Assembly: GCA_026874595.1 (NCBI GenBank)
Contig: CM049315.1
Coordinates: forward strand, 19,923,664 to 19,987,663
Direction: 5' to 3'
DNA from: Sipunculus nudus
Lineage: Eukaryota; Annelida; Sipuncula; Golfingiida; Sipunculidae
Length of the DNA stretch: 64,000 nt
Shown: one piece after another, positions 1 through 11,437 of the stretch
Layout: each line of letters opens with the position of its first letter
Numbering within the stretch: position 1 is the stretch's first letter
Translations under genes and position numbers: made by a program
Notes under the pieces: model-generated
Told to the model about the DNA's origin: nothing
Seen by the model: the letters and a program-made list of their open reading frames with translations, nothing else
Database searches by the model: none

Positions 1-1109
1 GATGGCTCTTAAAGGAATCACTACTTCAAAATAAGTATAATCTGAATAAACTGGTCAACCAGAGAAAACATATTTTTTAACAGGTATTGTGATGAAAATG
101 GGTTTTCAAGATATTTTAACTGAAGGCATATTACAAGCAAGTGAAATGCCCCTTATGCCAGAGTCAAGGTCATTTTAATAATATTCGATAATTTATTTTG
201 AAAACATAATGATGTAGGCCCGGAATATGTCTTCCATAATTTACTTGCTAAAGGATTAGGGTACGTGGCCATCATACTTTTATTTAGACATATAAATCAT
301 TATTATTGAACAAGTGTAGATAAACCCTGAGAATTTACAGAACGTTTGCAATAATTCTGAGGCGTTAAATATAAATATTAATTTATGAAGTGTTGATCAT
401 TCATATTACTAAGCAACAGTAGCACGTGACTCTTTTCTATTTTTTTTCTTTTTTTTTTGTTCCTTCTTGAAAAATGACTCTCCCGTGATTCTCCAGGTGT
501 CCTCTCTGATGGGTTCGGAAGCGTCCCTCTTTGAAGGTCAGTGTTCTGCTTTAGGTTAAATCCTTCTCATTTGTCTGTCGTAAATCATATCACTCTTGGT
601 GATCAAGCGCATGAACCTCGATGTACACCTCAAAACATGAATTAACAGGGTGCGCTGCAGGCACTTTTATCATTATTTCCTGTATCAAACGGTTTAATTT
701 CCTGGTGGTATTATCTACCGTTTGTACTAACCGCAAAGGGTTGTAAGATTTTATATAGTTTTATATATTTTGCTTCTTTGTATGCTTCCGTTCTTCTTAA
801 ATTTCCTAACGGCATTGTGTCAAACCATTATCAAACCCGTGTCATTATGTATGTCACGTAAAAAGTAATACATCTAGATGTGCCGCTATTTGAGAAAACT
901 GTATCATAGAATTTGTGATTTTCTTTTTGTGTTTGGTCATTTTGGCCTTCACAAACAAAAACATACATCTGCTTTACTTAGCAGAGCAAGACACATTTCG
1001 ATATGTGAAGTTGTTAAATACAATTGAATATATTAAGACATGATGGTCTTCCAAAATCACCATAAACTGAACGTAGTTAAATATAAACAATAAGTTTTAT
1101 ATATATGAA
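1..1109. other. Non-coding AT-rich stretch
   Basis: No supported coding region, RNA gene or repeat is visible here. It has homopolymer T runs near 440-460 and AT-rich sequence of the kind found throughout the window. No open frame of note occurs on either strand. Confidence 0.5.
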
Positions 1110-1440
1110 CAGTGGGCCAGCCAAAGTTGATTTTTTTTTCACTTTTAAGGGCATTGCTTGTTAATAGCAGGCATCCATGCTAGATCAATCAGCCATAGAG
1201 TGAAGAAAAAAGTGTGGTTGGATGCCACCTGAATTTTTTTAATTGCAAGGTCATTTTCAAGGTCAAACTGAAAAATGGGCCAGCAAAGGTCAATTTTTCA
1301 CTTTTGGGGACATTGCTTGTTTTTATCAGGCATCCATGCCAGGTCATCTAACCAAACAGTGATGGAAAAAGTGTAGATGGATGCCATCCTACATTTTTAC
1401 CTTTAAGGTCATTTTCAAGATGATTTACAAGGTCAAACCG
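1110..1440 (+). repeat. Diverged tandem pair, ~163-bp unit
   Basis: Two successive units begin at about 1114 and 1277 with GGGCCAGC. Both run through a TTTTTCACTTTT block, the phrase CAGGCATCCATGC, a GGATGCCA block and end in AAGGTCATTTTCAAG. Spacing between like points is about 163 bp. An inverted copy of the same unit lies at about 3326-3530, so this is an interspersed family rather than a unique duplication. No coding capacity is seen. Confidence 0.7.
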
Positions 1441-1729
1441 ATGAAAATTGAACCTGAACGGGTATAGTGGGTATATAGTATATATATAACATCAATAAAA
1501 CCAAAGTATATTCGATAACCTTAAGCTTAAGACATATTTAACGTTTTTTACTACTCTGAATCAAGACATATGGAAGCGGTGTAAAGCGCGGTAATGTGTC
1601 CCTCAAAGTGTCTTTAAAACAGTTTAAATGATATAAGAAAAATGGCTTTTGTATAATGCAGGATAAGAGGTCCATGAATAACGGATATTTGCTTATAATA
1701 ATGTTGTGTTCGGAGGAAGTTGTGGGTAC

Positions 1730-1962
1730 CAGAACAGGGGCGGATCCAGGAATTAAGTAAAGGAGGGGTCCAAGTCAGACGGACTAATGATAATACCTGA
1801 AAAACGGTCCCCAGGTCTGGAAAAAAGGGTCCAGGCCACAATAATTGGTCTGAACTCTTCAAAAAATGTGCGGCAGCTGAATGGGGAGGGGGGGGGGGCG
1901 AACGGGTGGGGGTGGGGGGTGGTTCCCGAACCCCTTTGACCCCTCCTCTGGATACACTTCTG
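1730..1962 (+). mobile_element. MITE-like repeat with G-rich core, copy 1
   Basis: A unit of about 233 bp opens with CAGAACAGGGGCGGATCCAG and closes with CTGGATACACTTCTG, which are imperfect inverted repeats of one another. Internally it carries two GGTCC-type blocks and a G-rich core (1886-1920) with several runs of four or more G. A full inverted copy lies at 47398-47612 and a 5' fragment at 40289-40400. Three dispersed copies with shared ends indicate a small non-autonomous DNA transposon. No clear target-site duplication was found, so the superfamily is not assigned. Confidence 0.6.
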
Positions 1963-3325
1963 CAGAAGACCCTGGATGGACGTTTCACATTCAAAGTTCA
2001 AACGCATACTGAAACAATCAAAACGGAAACGGAACAAAATAGAATTGTTCACAAAGCATTTATTTGTTGAACTTCAATGTAGAACACCACATATAAAATT
2101 GTCCTTTAAAACATCACAGTATACATTCCGGTGTACATAAAAGTTACACATCAAAGATGAATGTTATGCAATACTGCTGAACAATAGGTCAAATATTTAG
2201 CTGAAAAATATGTCTGAGATAAGAAATTGTATAACACCCCCAGATCTGTCATGACAGCTACAAATTAGAGCACCAGTGGTTTGTATCTCAAGATTTTAAC
2301 AGCTTATATGATAATTGTTTAACTAAAAAACCCACAAAATCTTAAATAAACAGCATACAGATCAACTAATAACCAACTAATAAAACAAATAGTGACTAGT
2401 ATATTACCAAATCTGCTAGATGATATATTTGAATTAACTATCTGAAAAAATGGTATAGCTCTAGAGGGCAATAACGACCAAATTACCAAAAAATTATTAT
2501 TTTTACTGTCACTATTACTTTTTTATTATTGTCATCATATTTCCATATGACTGAAATGGTTTCAGACACACCTGGGACTTTCATTTATGCATGCAAACAA
2601 TTAATTAGTCAAAGATATTCAATAAGAAATCTTATTATTGGTGAACATTTTGTCTCAACACTGTAGTCGTCATAGTAGCATGTACATGCTAGTGTTTTTA
2701 GGATTCTCTCTAGGGCTCTGAATATAAATAAAACTAGTTGGAAAACGACAGTATAAAAATGATTATGCACCAGTTAGCGCTATCATAAATGAAACATTTG
2801 CAGAATGCATCAATTTGAGACTTGATCTGCTTCGTGACAAAAAAAAATTAAAATTTTATATCACTGCAGTGGAAGGAGTAAACAACTTGATATTGAAGAA
2901 ACTGCTGTCAAATTGTCAATACATGTTAACATAGAACAAGCTGACATCTATAACAAAACAAAGCGTAGCCGTGTCAAAGTTGCCAGCGCCCCTGGTGGCC
3001 ACAGTCGTATTGCAAAAAGTAGCTTACTCATGTGGCCTATGCATGATAAAATGACAATGTTTTAAGTATGTGCATTCAGACGTCTGAGAGGTGAGTGAGA
3101 GACAAACACACAAACCATCGGACAGGACGATCAGACTATGTACAGTGCAATACACGGTTACAAATTAAGTTAAACCACACTGCTGTAGTATATATAGTAA
3201 ATTATGTAATTTATTTTATTCATTACAAGTTTATCTGTTTGCAATACTAAATTTTCATTTGCAATCAACAAAACAAGTTGATATATAGACATTTTAAATG
3301 AAAAAAGTGGCCTATTATACACCAA
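1963..3325. other. Non-coding stretch, nothing recognised
   Basis: AT-rich sequence without a supported gene. The short open frames present are not conserved-looking and have no splice context I can defend. Confidence 0.45.
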
Positions 3326-3530
3326 ACATGGATAAAAACGAAATTTTATACCTTTGTGACCTTGATGACCTTCAAAATGACCTTCAAATTCAAATTTCGC
3401 GGTGGCATTCACCCATATCTTATTTACCTCCTGTTACTGGCCTGATCCCACATGGATGCCTGCTATTAACACGCGATGCCGTAAAAATAATTCTAGAGGA
3501 CTTTTCAGAGTTTGCTGGCCAACTAGAACG
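3326..3530 (-). repeat. Inverted copy of the 1.1-kb repeat unit
   Basis: Read on the minus strand this segment repeats the order of the 1110-1440 units: a GGCCAGCAAA start, then GTTAATAGCAGGCATCCATG, then a GGATGCCA-like block, then AAGGTCATTTTGAAGGTCA. The open frame across it is therefore repeat sequence and not a gene. Confidence 0.65.
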
Positions 3531-5689
3531 AGTATTTATCATCCTAGACACGAATTCATCGTAGTGCTTACACGATAACTTTCGACATTAATATAAATTC
3601 TTTAAACAACTGTCGGCCTCATGATGATAAGTTAAAAACCACCCACGTGACTAGAATACAAATAATGAAATACATAGGAAGTACGTTTTATGTAAGACAT
3701 GATCAGACTTTTTGTGTCTGATGCAAATAGCTTAATCCAATCTCCTAAAATCGATCGTTATTGTCTAGACTTATTTTCTGCTTTCTTTCAATTTTTTTTT
3801 CTGTAAAATATGAAATTTAACCATCTGGTCCCCCATGCGTTACAGAGGGACACTTGAGGAGAAGACATTTTTCTTCACAATGTGAATAACTCTATTTGTG
3901 TCTGGGCTTAATATTCGTGAATTACTGTGGACCACTAAATGTTGCATAAAACAGTAATCAAACATTTTTTCTTGAATTAGCTTAAAATCCTAATCTGTGA
4001 TTTGTCAATTGACACTGATACTTAAATATTAAATTCCTATTCCAAACAGCTGTGATCGCTATTGATTCCTGCGACAATGGGGTTTGTTTTCAATCATGTC
4101 TGTTTGTTTTTTTCTCATCTGTAGGCAGAAGCACGCACAATTACTAAAAAAATACTGATATCCATTAAACTTTGCGTAGGGATAGGAAGACCCAGGTACA
4201 GAGACACAAATACAACAAATCCAGAATGTTTTTTCCCGTGGCGGAGGCGTGCCCTCTATTGAGTTTCTTTCTAATTTGTTCTAACATGACTGCATTACAA
4301 GATTTTCTGTTTTTATAAAAAAAAGTTCTGTTTTTATAAACGGAACGAATATTTCTGCATATAAAATTACTGACGAGATACGTGGTAAACTTGGGCATAC
4401 GACGGTCAAACATTTTGTCTTGAATAAGCTCAATATCCATGACATCTTTGATTTGTCATCTGAAATGTATGTCGTTAATTCCGTTAAGCTTTAATTAGTG
4501 TTATTTTGGCTGTATGAATTCGATGCCGAAAGATACCATTTTCAAAAATTTAATACAATTAAACAAACAGACACAGTCAAAATGGACTGGTACATATACA
4601 ATCTACACTGTATGAACAGGTGTTTCGTAACACTGAAATATATGGAGTTTACAAAGATTTTCTCAACTTTATAGTTTCATATGCGAGAAAACCTACGGAC
4701 TACAACACAGCATAACTGTCATACAAAGAGATTTTGGATAGCGGTATGGAAATGCTCGATAATTTTCTAAATGCTTATAATAAGTTATGAAAAAATATAT
4801 TTTTTTTACAAATTTCAACGTCAAAGTGGGTCACAATGTATTATTATAATATGGCATTATTCCTTTTATTCTCAGTGGAATCTTCCGGCTAACCTTTGAT
4901 CAACAAAATCACATATCCCCTTTTATTACATAAACTTGTAATTTCTTCATTAAAGGAACAAAACACCATATAAAAAAAAGGAATGCTATTTCTCAGTGGT
5001 GCCGGGCACAGCTGAACTTGTGTATTATAATCCATGAGACGTGTAGGGTAGATTAGACATATAGAAAAACAGGGACCATTAGGCATAAACACGAAAAATC
5101 CATTAACCTGACATAGATCTTTTACATCAAACCAATCTAACAGTCATGTTCTTTTTTTAACGCTCACTTTAAAAATGATTCTGAACCATTTAGGTGACTG
5201 AATAATTGAACACAATGGAAACATAGTTTTAGCGTAAGAACCGACACCGCTTGCAGGAGGACAAATTCTAGAATATACAGTTATGTTTCTTCACTGAGCG
5301 TAAATAAAATTATATAGAAGAATATACACATGAATGTTAATCATATAAATCACATAAATCGACTATAAAAGGCTGATGTACATGCATTCGGAAAAATATA
5401 AAAAAGATAAAAGGTAAATTAATTTAAAAAAAGGATGACCATTCAGGTACCTTGCAAAAAAGTTTCGACTTTTGTTAATATGACTGTGGTGTTATGATAT
5501 ATGCTTCATACCATCTGCAATTTCTCGTCTGGATTATTTAAACTCCGTATGCACAATCAGATTTAGAAAATAATAAAAACAAATAATGTCATTTCGTCCT
5601 TTTAAATGTTGTATGCATCAACAAAAATAATTCGCACCACAAGATATGAATGCCACGTGCAAAGTTAATCATTTTAATTTTAATTGATT
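3531..5689. other. Non-coding stretch with a weak internal duplication
   Basis: No gene is seen. Two related segments lie about 450 bp apart, near 3960-4020 and 4408-4470. Both contain AAACATTTT, then TCTTGAAT, AGCT and GATTTGTCA in the same order. They are probably old copies of a short interspersed repeat. Confidence 0.4.
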
Positions 5690-7000
5690 TTTAGCTCAGC
5701 TGACTATAAGTCATCTGAGCTATAGTCGTGGTCCATTGTCCGTCGTCCGTCCGTCTGTCCGTCCGTCCGTCTGTCCGTCCGTCTGTCCGTCTGGATGTCC
5801 GTCCGTAAGACTGGCACGTTTCGACACCGTTCGACCTACGAATCTGAAATTCGGCATACAGTTAGATGTCCCCAAAATCTCCTACCATGCCAAAAATTGG
5901 GTCAATATGACTTCGTTCCTTCGAGATATTACGGAAAAACCTCAATGTTTTATTAGAAATCTATTTTCACACTTCAGGACTGCCTAATATCAAAACCAGG
6001 AAAGGTAGGAATTTTTTTTTTCAGTAATACTACTTTAAGTAATCAAAATTGAATTGTATACCAAAAATTAGATCAAAATCTGTTAAATTTTTTTAAATAT
6101 TGGCAAAAATATAAAATTGGTACCTTAAATTTTGCCCAAGTTTGACCATGGCACGTTTTTTTCCTGTAACTGCTGTGGATTTAATTCTAAAGCATGTTTT
6201 TGTTACCATTTCAACTGTTAAAACAAAAAAATTGAAACCAGTTGATCAAAAACTGTAGATTTTATTCAATTTTTAAAGGACCATGTCATATATTGTTTAC
6301 ACCAAGCTAGTGTTATGCAGTTTACTAGAGCTCAGCTCCCCAGCTTCAGCTCTAAGTTCCTTAAATTTTGCATACAGTTAGATGTCCCCCAAATCCTCTA
6401 CCATACTAAAAGTTTGGTCACTAGGACTGCATTCCTTCGAGATATTAAGAAAAAACATCATTTTTCCATTAAAACCCCATTGTTACACTTTACGATTGCC
6501 TAATATCAAAACCACTGATCTGACATTGATAATATATAATATACATATTTTTCTATACATTCGCTATGCATATGCCAGAAATGATGTCAGTATCGTGTAA
6601 TTGATTTAAGTTCTAGGCCTAACCATAATGCACTTTGTAAAAAATCAAGAAATATATTTACTCTCTTAACATGAAAATTGCTGAAGGTAGACATTTTTTG
6701 CCAGGGATATAACATTATTTAATCAAGATTCAATTGTATTCCCAAAATTAGTTCTGAATTTTTCAAATTTTATAAGTTATTAGCATAAATATAAAATCAG
6801 TACCTTAAATTTTGCCCAACTTTGGCCATGGCATGTTTTTTTCCTGTAAGCACTGTTGATTTAATTTTCATATCTTGCACTGGTAAGGATTTAAGCTTCT
6901 AAATTCTGAAGTTATAAAAGGAATTGGTCAAAAACTAGCTTTTATGAATGTTTTTATGAGACCATATCACACCTTGGCTGTACTGAAGCCCCTCTTTTAT
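5690..7000 (+). repeat. Composite interspersed repeat with TCCGTC run and hairpin head, two units
   Basis: It starts with a hairpin-forming head (AGCTCAGCTGA, seven bases, TCATCTGAGCT), followed by a GTCCGTCC-rich run at about 5735-5810. Then comes a block with GTTAGATGTCCCC and TTCCTTCGAGATATTA (5841-5996), which recurs at 6360-6520. A third block with CCTTAAATTTTGCCCAA and CCATGGCA near 6100-6200 recurs near 6800-6860. The same order is present at 42395-43090. The sequence looks like a mollusc-type dispersed element, non-coding throughout. Its class (Helitron, MITE or other) cannot be settled from sequence alone. Confidence 0.65.
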
Positions 7001-7789
7001 GTCCCACAATGACCTTTCAGACCAATTATGCATGCTTGAAGCGAGGCACTCTGCAGCCAGCCAGCTCTTGGGTGGCTTCAACTGGATCTAACTGTCCAAC
7101 CCCCTCCACTAGTATTTGTTTAGGCCATAAACATAACAACAAACTTTTTTTAATATTTGGTTTATGATAAGAACTTAAAAAAATAAATGGAAAAGGAATT
7201 TATAGTTAATGAGTTACAGGGGATTACCTTGCAATTACTGATCATTTATGGATCTTCCATTGATGGCCAAAATTGTATTTCAAATAACACCATGCAGTCA
7301 CCATTGGGTATTTTTCATTTCAACCATAAAAATGAAAAAAAAATAATTAAAATAAATTGTTGTTTACTATTAGGGATTATATGAAGCAAGATAATGATAG
7401 ACAAGGATGCAGTTGATTATATTAAATTAATCTAAATTTCATGGTCTTTTCAAGGTCTTTAACTTGTTGGTTTATATTTATTACAAAATTAAAATAATAA
7501 ATAAATATGTCAAAAATTTAAAATATAACTCAGACAAGTGTTCATTAAAGATTTTAATTTGTTAGACTTATAAGTCATGGTTGTATCAGTTGTTACATGA
7601 GACTGGCTAAATAATCAAAATTTATATTGCTGGTCCTTTATTTCAGTTCATAAAATTAAACATTCCCAACTCCAGTTTGCTCCTGGTTTGATATATTGGG
7701 TGTTTTGATCCTTGGATTAATTTTAGCACATGTATTAGTTTTATAGCTGAGAATACTTTTCTTTTCTTCCTGATACCATTTAAAAAAAT

Positions 7790-7990
7790 ATAAATATTCA
7801 AATTTTTCCTGTTAGTGCTGTGGATATAATTTTCACAGCATGTACACATTAACATTTCATCTGTTAAAATCTGAAATTTGAAACCAATTTATCAAAAACT
7901 GTAGATTTTATTCAAGTTTCCAGGTACCATGTCTTCATTGTTTGCATCAGATTAGTATAAATGCAGTGTACTGGGCAGTTACATAACACC
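7790..7990 (+). repeat. Third copy of the tail block of the 5.7-kb repeat
   Basis: The segment repeats the tail of the 5690-7000 element: a CCTGTTAGTGCTGTGGAT start, a TTTCATCTGTTAAAA block, AAAAACTGTAGATTTTATTC, and a TGTTTGCATCAGATTAGT block. The matching part in the first unit is about 6160-6330. Confidence 0.6.
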
Positions 7991-8054
7991 TTCAGGTCTG
8001 ACCTACTGCCACTGTGAGTGTCTGGGTCAGGCTGGGTCAGGCAGTAATTACCAG

Positions 8055-8144
8055 AGAGCCTCTCTTTCTCTCTCTCTCTGGCAGTCTAGGTCTCTCTTTC
8101 TCTCTCTTTCTCTCCTCTGCTTTTTCTCTTTCTTTCTCCATCTT

Positions 8145-8193
<49 letters not shown>
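8055..8193 (+). repeat. CT-rich microsatellite
   Basis: A polypyrimidine tract made of TCTCTCTTTCTC variants ends in a pure (CT)n run of about 45 bp (8150-8193). Open frames across it on both strands (Ser/Leu-rich or Arg/Glu-rich) come from the dinucleotide repeat and are not genes. Confidence 0.9.
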
Positions 8194-8195
<2 letters not shown>

Positions 8196-8654
8196 GGAGC
8201 AATCCTCAGAGGAGTTGTGTGACAACGGTTGAGTGCCACCACCGTCATATATATATTTTGCTCCTAGGAACTGCACTTTTTGTGTATGTTGACGCGTCGT
8301 AAGATTTCCATATATCTCATAAGGAGGGGGATTTATTAATGCAGATTAAACAATAAAAAATGTGAAACTACTTGTTTTTGGTGGTCTTATTCAGCAATAC
8401 GACGGGCAATTCTCGGCTGCTGTAATAGCGTAGGTTCAAACTAACTGTCATGTAATAAATATATAACCATAAAACATGTTAAATACTAACATCAGGCTTA
8501 TATTTTGGTCTGCTGCTTATTTTAACCGTGTCCCCAGACTTCAATCAGCTAATTAAAAAGCCTGCGAGTCATGGTCTCACGGCTAGTTGTTCAGATGCAA
8601 ATGAGATCATGTGATCGATCTATCTTGATACATATGAATACGTTTATAAATATT

Positions 8655-8825
8655 TCAAGACCGCTATGAATAACTGATTTGTTTACATGGGAAAATGGAC
8701 CATAGGCGAACAGGCTTACTGACAAAGGGCAGAAACAGATTTGGCTGTATAAAAATAAAACCCCGCTGATTTCAATATGATTTATCTATTGAATACAAAG
8801 TCCACTTTAACAGACGCATTCAAAC
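8655..8825 (+). repeat. Interspersed repeat, copy A (pair with 17.05 kb)
   Basis: It begins CAAGACCGCTATGAATA and continues with ATTTGTTTACATG, a TGAC(A/C)AAG block, ATTCAATATGAT and a GTCCAC(A/T)(C/T)T block. The same order of blocks is found at 17046-17235 with moderate divergence. Both copies are on the plus strand and non-coding. Confidence 0.6.
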
Positions 8826-10770
8826 AAGAAAAGTGCAAGCAAATGGATAGAAGCCTCCGCCATCGGAGCACACGTTTCAAAAACGCTCTGCGAACATACT
8901 GGACACCATCATCCTGAGATGTTGGCGCTCGACTGGTGGCCGGTCACCATGCGCGTGGCATGAGGATAGACCTGCGCATTCCCTTAAATTTTGCCCATAA
9001 TCCGAGGTTTTTTCGTGCATTATCAATTAATTATACCTTGACAACACTCTATTCTCAAATTAGCTCTGTTAAAGAATGGCTTTGGACCCCAACTGGGACA
9101 AAAGAAATACCCGCATGTCACAGTGGAAGAGAAGCCATTGTCTGGAAAATTTTCTCAGAAATTAGGGGATTTTCTTTTAGTTCTATCTTTACTCACCAGA
9201 GATTGTCATTCAAATCTGTTCTGATCTTTTGCATCAAATTATCCACAGAAAAAAAATACCAAGGGTAACACATGATGACTATCTCCACCTGGCGGAGGTA
9301 TAATGTTATGGCATATATTTTCATGTAATAAAAAATCAGAATAGCACTGGAAAGAGCTGAGCAATTAAGATATTCACGAACTTCCCGAGGGATATCCAGC
9401 CTTGCGTATATTTTAAATTATTTTTGCAAGAACCTTCGAGTCCAATTTCTGCTTTGCATAAATGGAATCTAGATTAAAGTAATATTTTAATAGTCCTTTC
9501 TTATCGGAGGACCTTTACAAGTGATATGGGACACGACCGGTCACAATAGGGGATACGACCGGCTCCGATCACAAGACATGGACAATCGTAGGACGGCCGT
9601 GTGAACATTCACTGGTTATCGCTGGTGAAGATAAAAGGGATATAATCGGTCGCAAGCATGTCATGGATCCCGCCCGAAACCCTCCCCCGACTGGTCTGGC
9701 CGTACGTCGTCGTAGATAATCGTTATCATTAATTGGTGGCAGACCCTCATGTGACCGTCTTACGATGGTCATACCCAGTCACAATCAGCATAATGCCTCT
9801 ACTACCAGCCATCGGTCATAATGATGGCCGTATGACACCTGTAATTCTATCACAAAGTCTAGTAGGAAAAACTGTCATAGACAGTCCTACGAAAAGCCCC
9901 ATGAATTCGCAGGACAAGTTGCAGGGATTTATTGGTGAGTGTGCCATGTACCACGATAGTATGAAGCCTAGGTCTCCCTTTAGCACGTCCTTCTATGGTC
10001 TCTCATGAAGAGACATCCAGTTCTCCCATTTCAGCCAAGTTTTAGCCACGTTTCGAAACAGTACGGCCACCTTCACATAAGGCAGTGTCACGACATCATA
10101 TGGCATTCATGGGTGACACTGACAAGAGGATTTGCCGTGGCCCCGCTCCCAGGGTTTGGCAAGCGAAATAAGTTCCATAAGATCATTACATATCAAGAGC
10201 TACGTTCTGTCCATTTCTCTGAACATCAAAATTAGAACTTGGTCCCCTCTCCACCATCCACATTCATTCACGTCCACGGCAGCCTAAAGCCTGCGTCACA
10301 CTCTCAGGGGTGAGGGAACGGCGACGGATTGTCTTTGGACTGTGTAATCACGGACAATCTGTGGAAATCACACATTTTTAAGATCGTGATCCTATCAACG
10401 AAGATTCTCACGTATTGAGTACGGCAAACGCGCTCTCTGCGATTGATTTTGACGGTGTCTGAGTGTCACCAGACACTGTGACTTTTTGTATGGCATATTC
10501 TGATAGGGAGTATAACCAGAGGATTGTTATGATAACTTGTACATTAATGTGGAGCATCATGTCTAGATATTAGCGTGAGAACTTTGGTTAGAGGGCACAC
10601 GTGTCTCTTTTGATGTTAATTTTCGTTAAAATCCGTGGAAGCCGTCCCTGTTCACACGGTTGTTGAAGACCTAAAAGGATGAGCACCTCTTTAGTTTGGT
10701 TTTTCCATCTTAAGATTCATGTAATAATAGTCGGCATAATAGGTAGTGGTGATTGGTCAGAAGACGGTCA
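8826..10770. other. Non-coding stretch with a motif-rich patch
   Basis: No gene is supported; the 110-codon frame at 8936-9268 has no recognisable domain or splice context. A patch at about 9520-9860 is richer in G and C than its surroundings and repeats short motifs such as CGACCGG, GGTCA, TCGTA and GACCG. Such short-motif clusters are common near the ends of DNA transposons, but I cannot define ends here. Confidence 0.35.
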
Positions 10771-10775
10771 GGACT

Positions 10776-11437
10776 TGTGACGTAAGCAAGCATACGTGAT
10801 TAAGAAGGTATTTGCGACAACTGCCCCATCAGCGCGCCAGTTCTCTGAAGCCTTACGATATCTGTAGTCTAGGGGCAGGTCTGCGTGCATCAAAGTCTAG
10901 ACAGCTGAGAGATGATGTCTATAAGCGTAGTTAGTCGGTGTCAGAGGAAGGCCAGAGAGGACTTCAGAACGCTCAGTTCAGTGCTGTTTGTACTGTGTCT
11001 CCAGAGGCAAACCAGGACTCTACTGCAGCATTGTTTGGATATCTATACTGAACTGATTTTACTGTGTATACAGCGCGAACAAACAATGAGGCGAGCAGGG
11101 CAGCATTCCGATGCCATGTGTGCGCGATGGTCATGTTATCAGGAACAATGTAAACAGTGTGTATAGTATTAACGGACATGGTGATTTATTCTGTGTTTAT
11201 TGTCGGACGCTTGTGCTGATATAACATCGGTGCTGATATGTAAGGAGCGTCTCTTCAGAGAGATGTAAGAGTATTTTTTCTTTAATACATTAATTTGTTT
11301 TGTTAACTCATGTTTCATTCATCTGTTGGAGTGTACGTATGTATGAGCTTCAGCCAGTAGGTTTGTATTTAAAAGAACCTGGTCGTTTACATCTTTAGTT
11401 GTGTGACACTAAGGGCGTCAGCACGGCAGATGTGACA
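10776..11437 (+). repeat. Possible solo LTR
   Basis: The segment begins TGTGACGTAAGC and ends GCAGATGTGACA, so it has TG...CA ends with a short imperfect terminal inverted repeat. It is followed directly by ATTGGTGTATTC, reminiscent of the primer-binding region of Gypsy-type elements. It is about 660 bp long and non-coding. No 5-bp target duplication is visible (GGACT on the left, ATTGG on the right), so this is a weak call. Confidence 0.2.

Noticed and set aside
3298..3564. 88-codon plus-strand frame
   Set aside because: It lies within an inverted copy of the dispersed repeat at 1.1-1.4 kb.
8014..8248. Ser/Leu-rich and Arg/Glu-rich frames over the CT tract
   Set aside because: They are products of the dinucleotide repeat.
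8936..9268. 110-codon plus-strand frame
   Set aside because: No domain, no repeat relatives and no splice context; length is within chance for this window.
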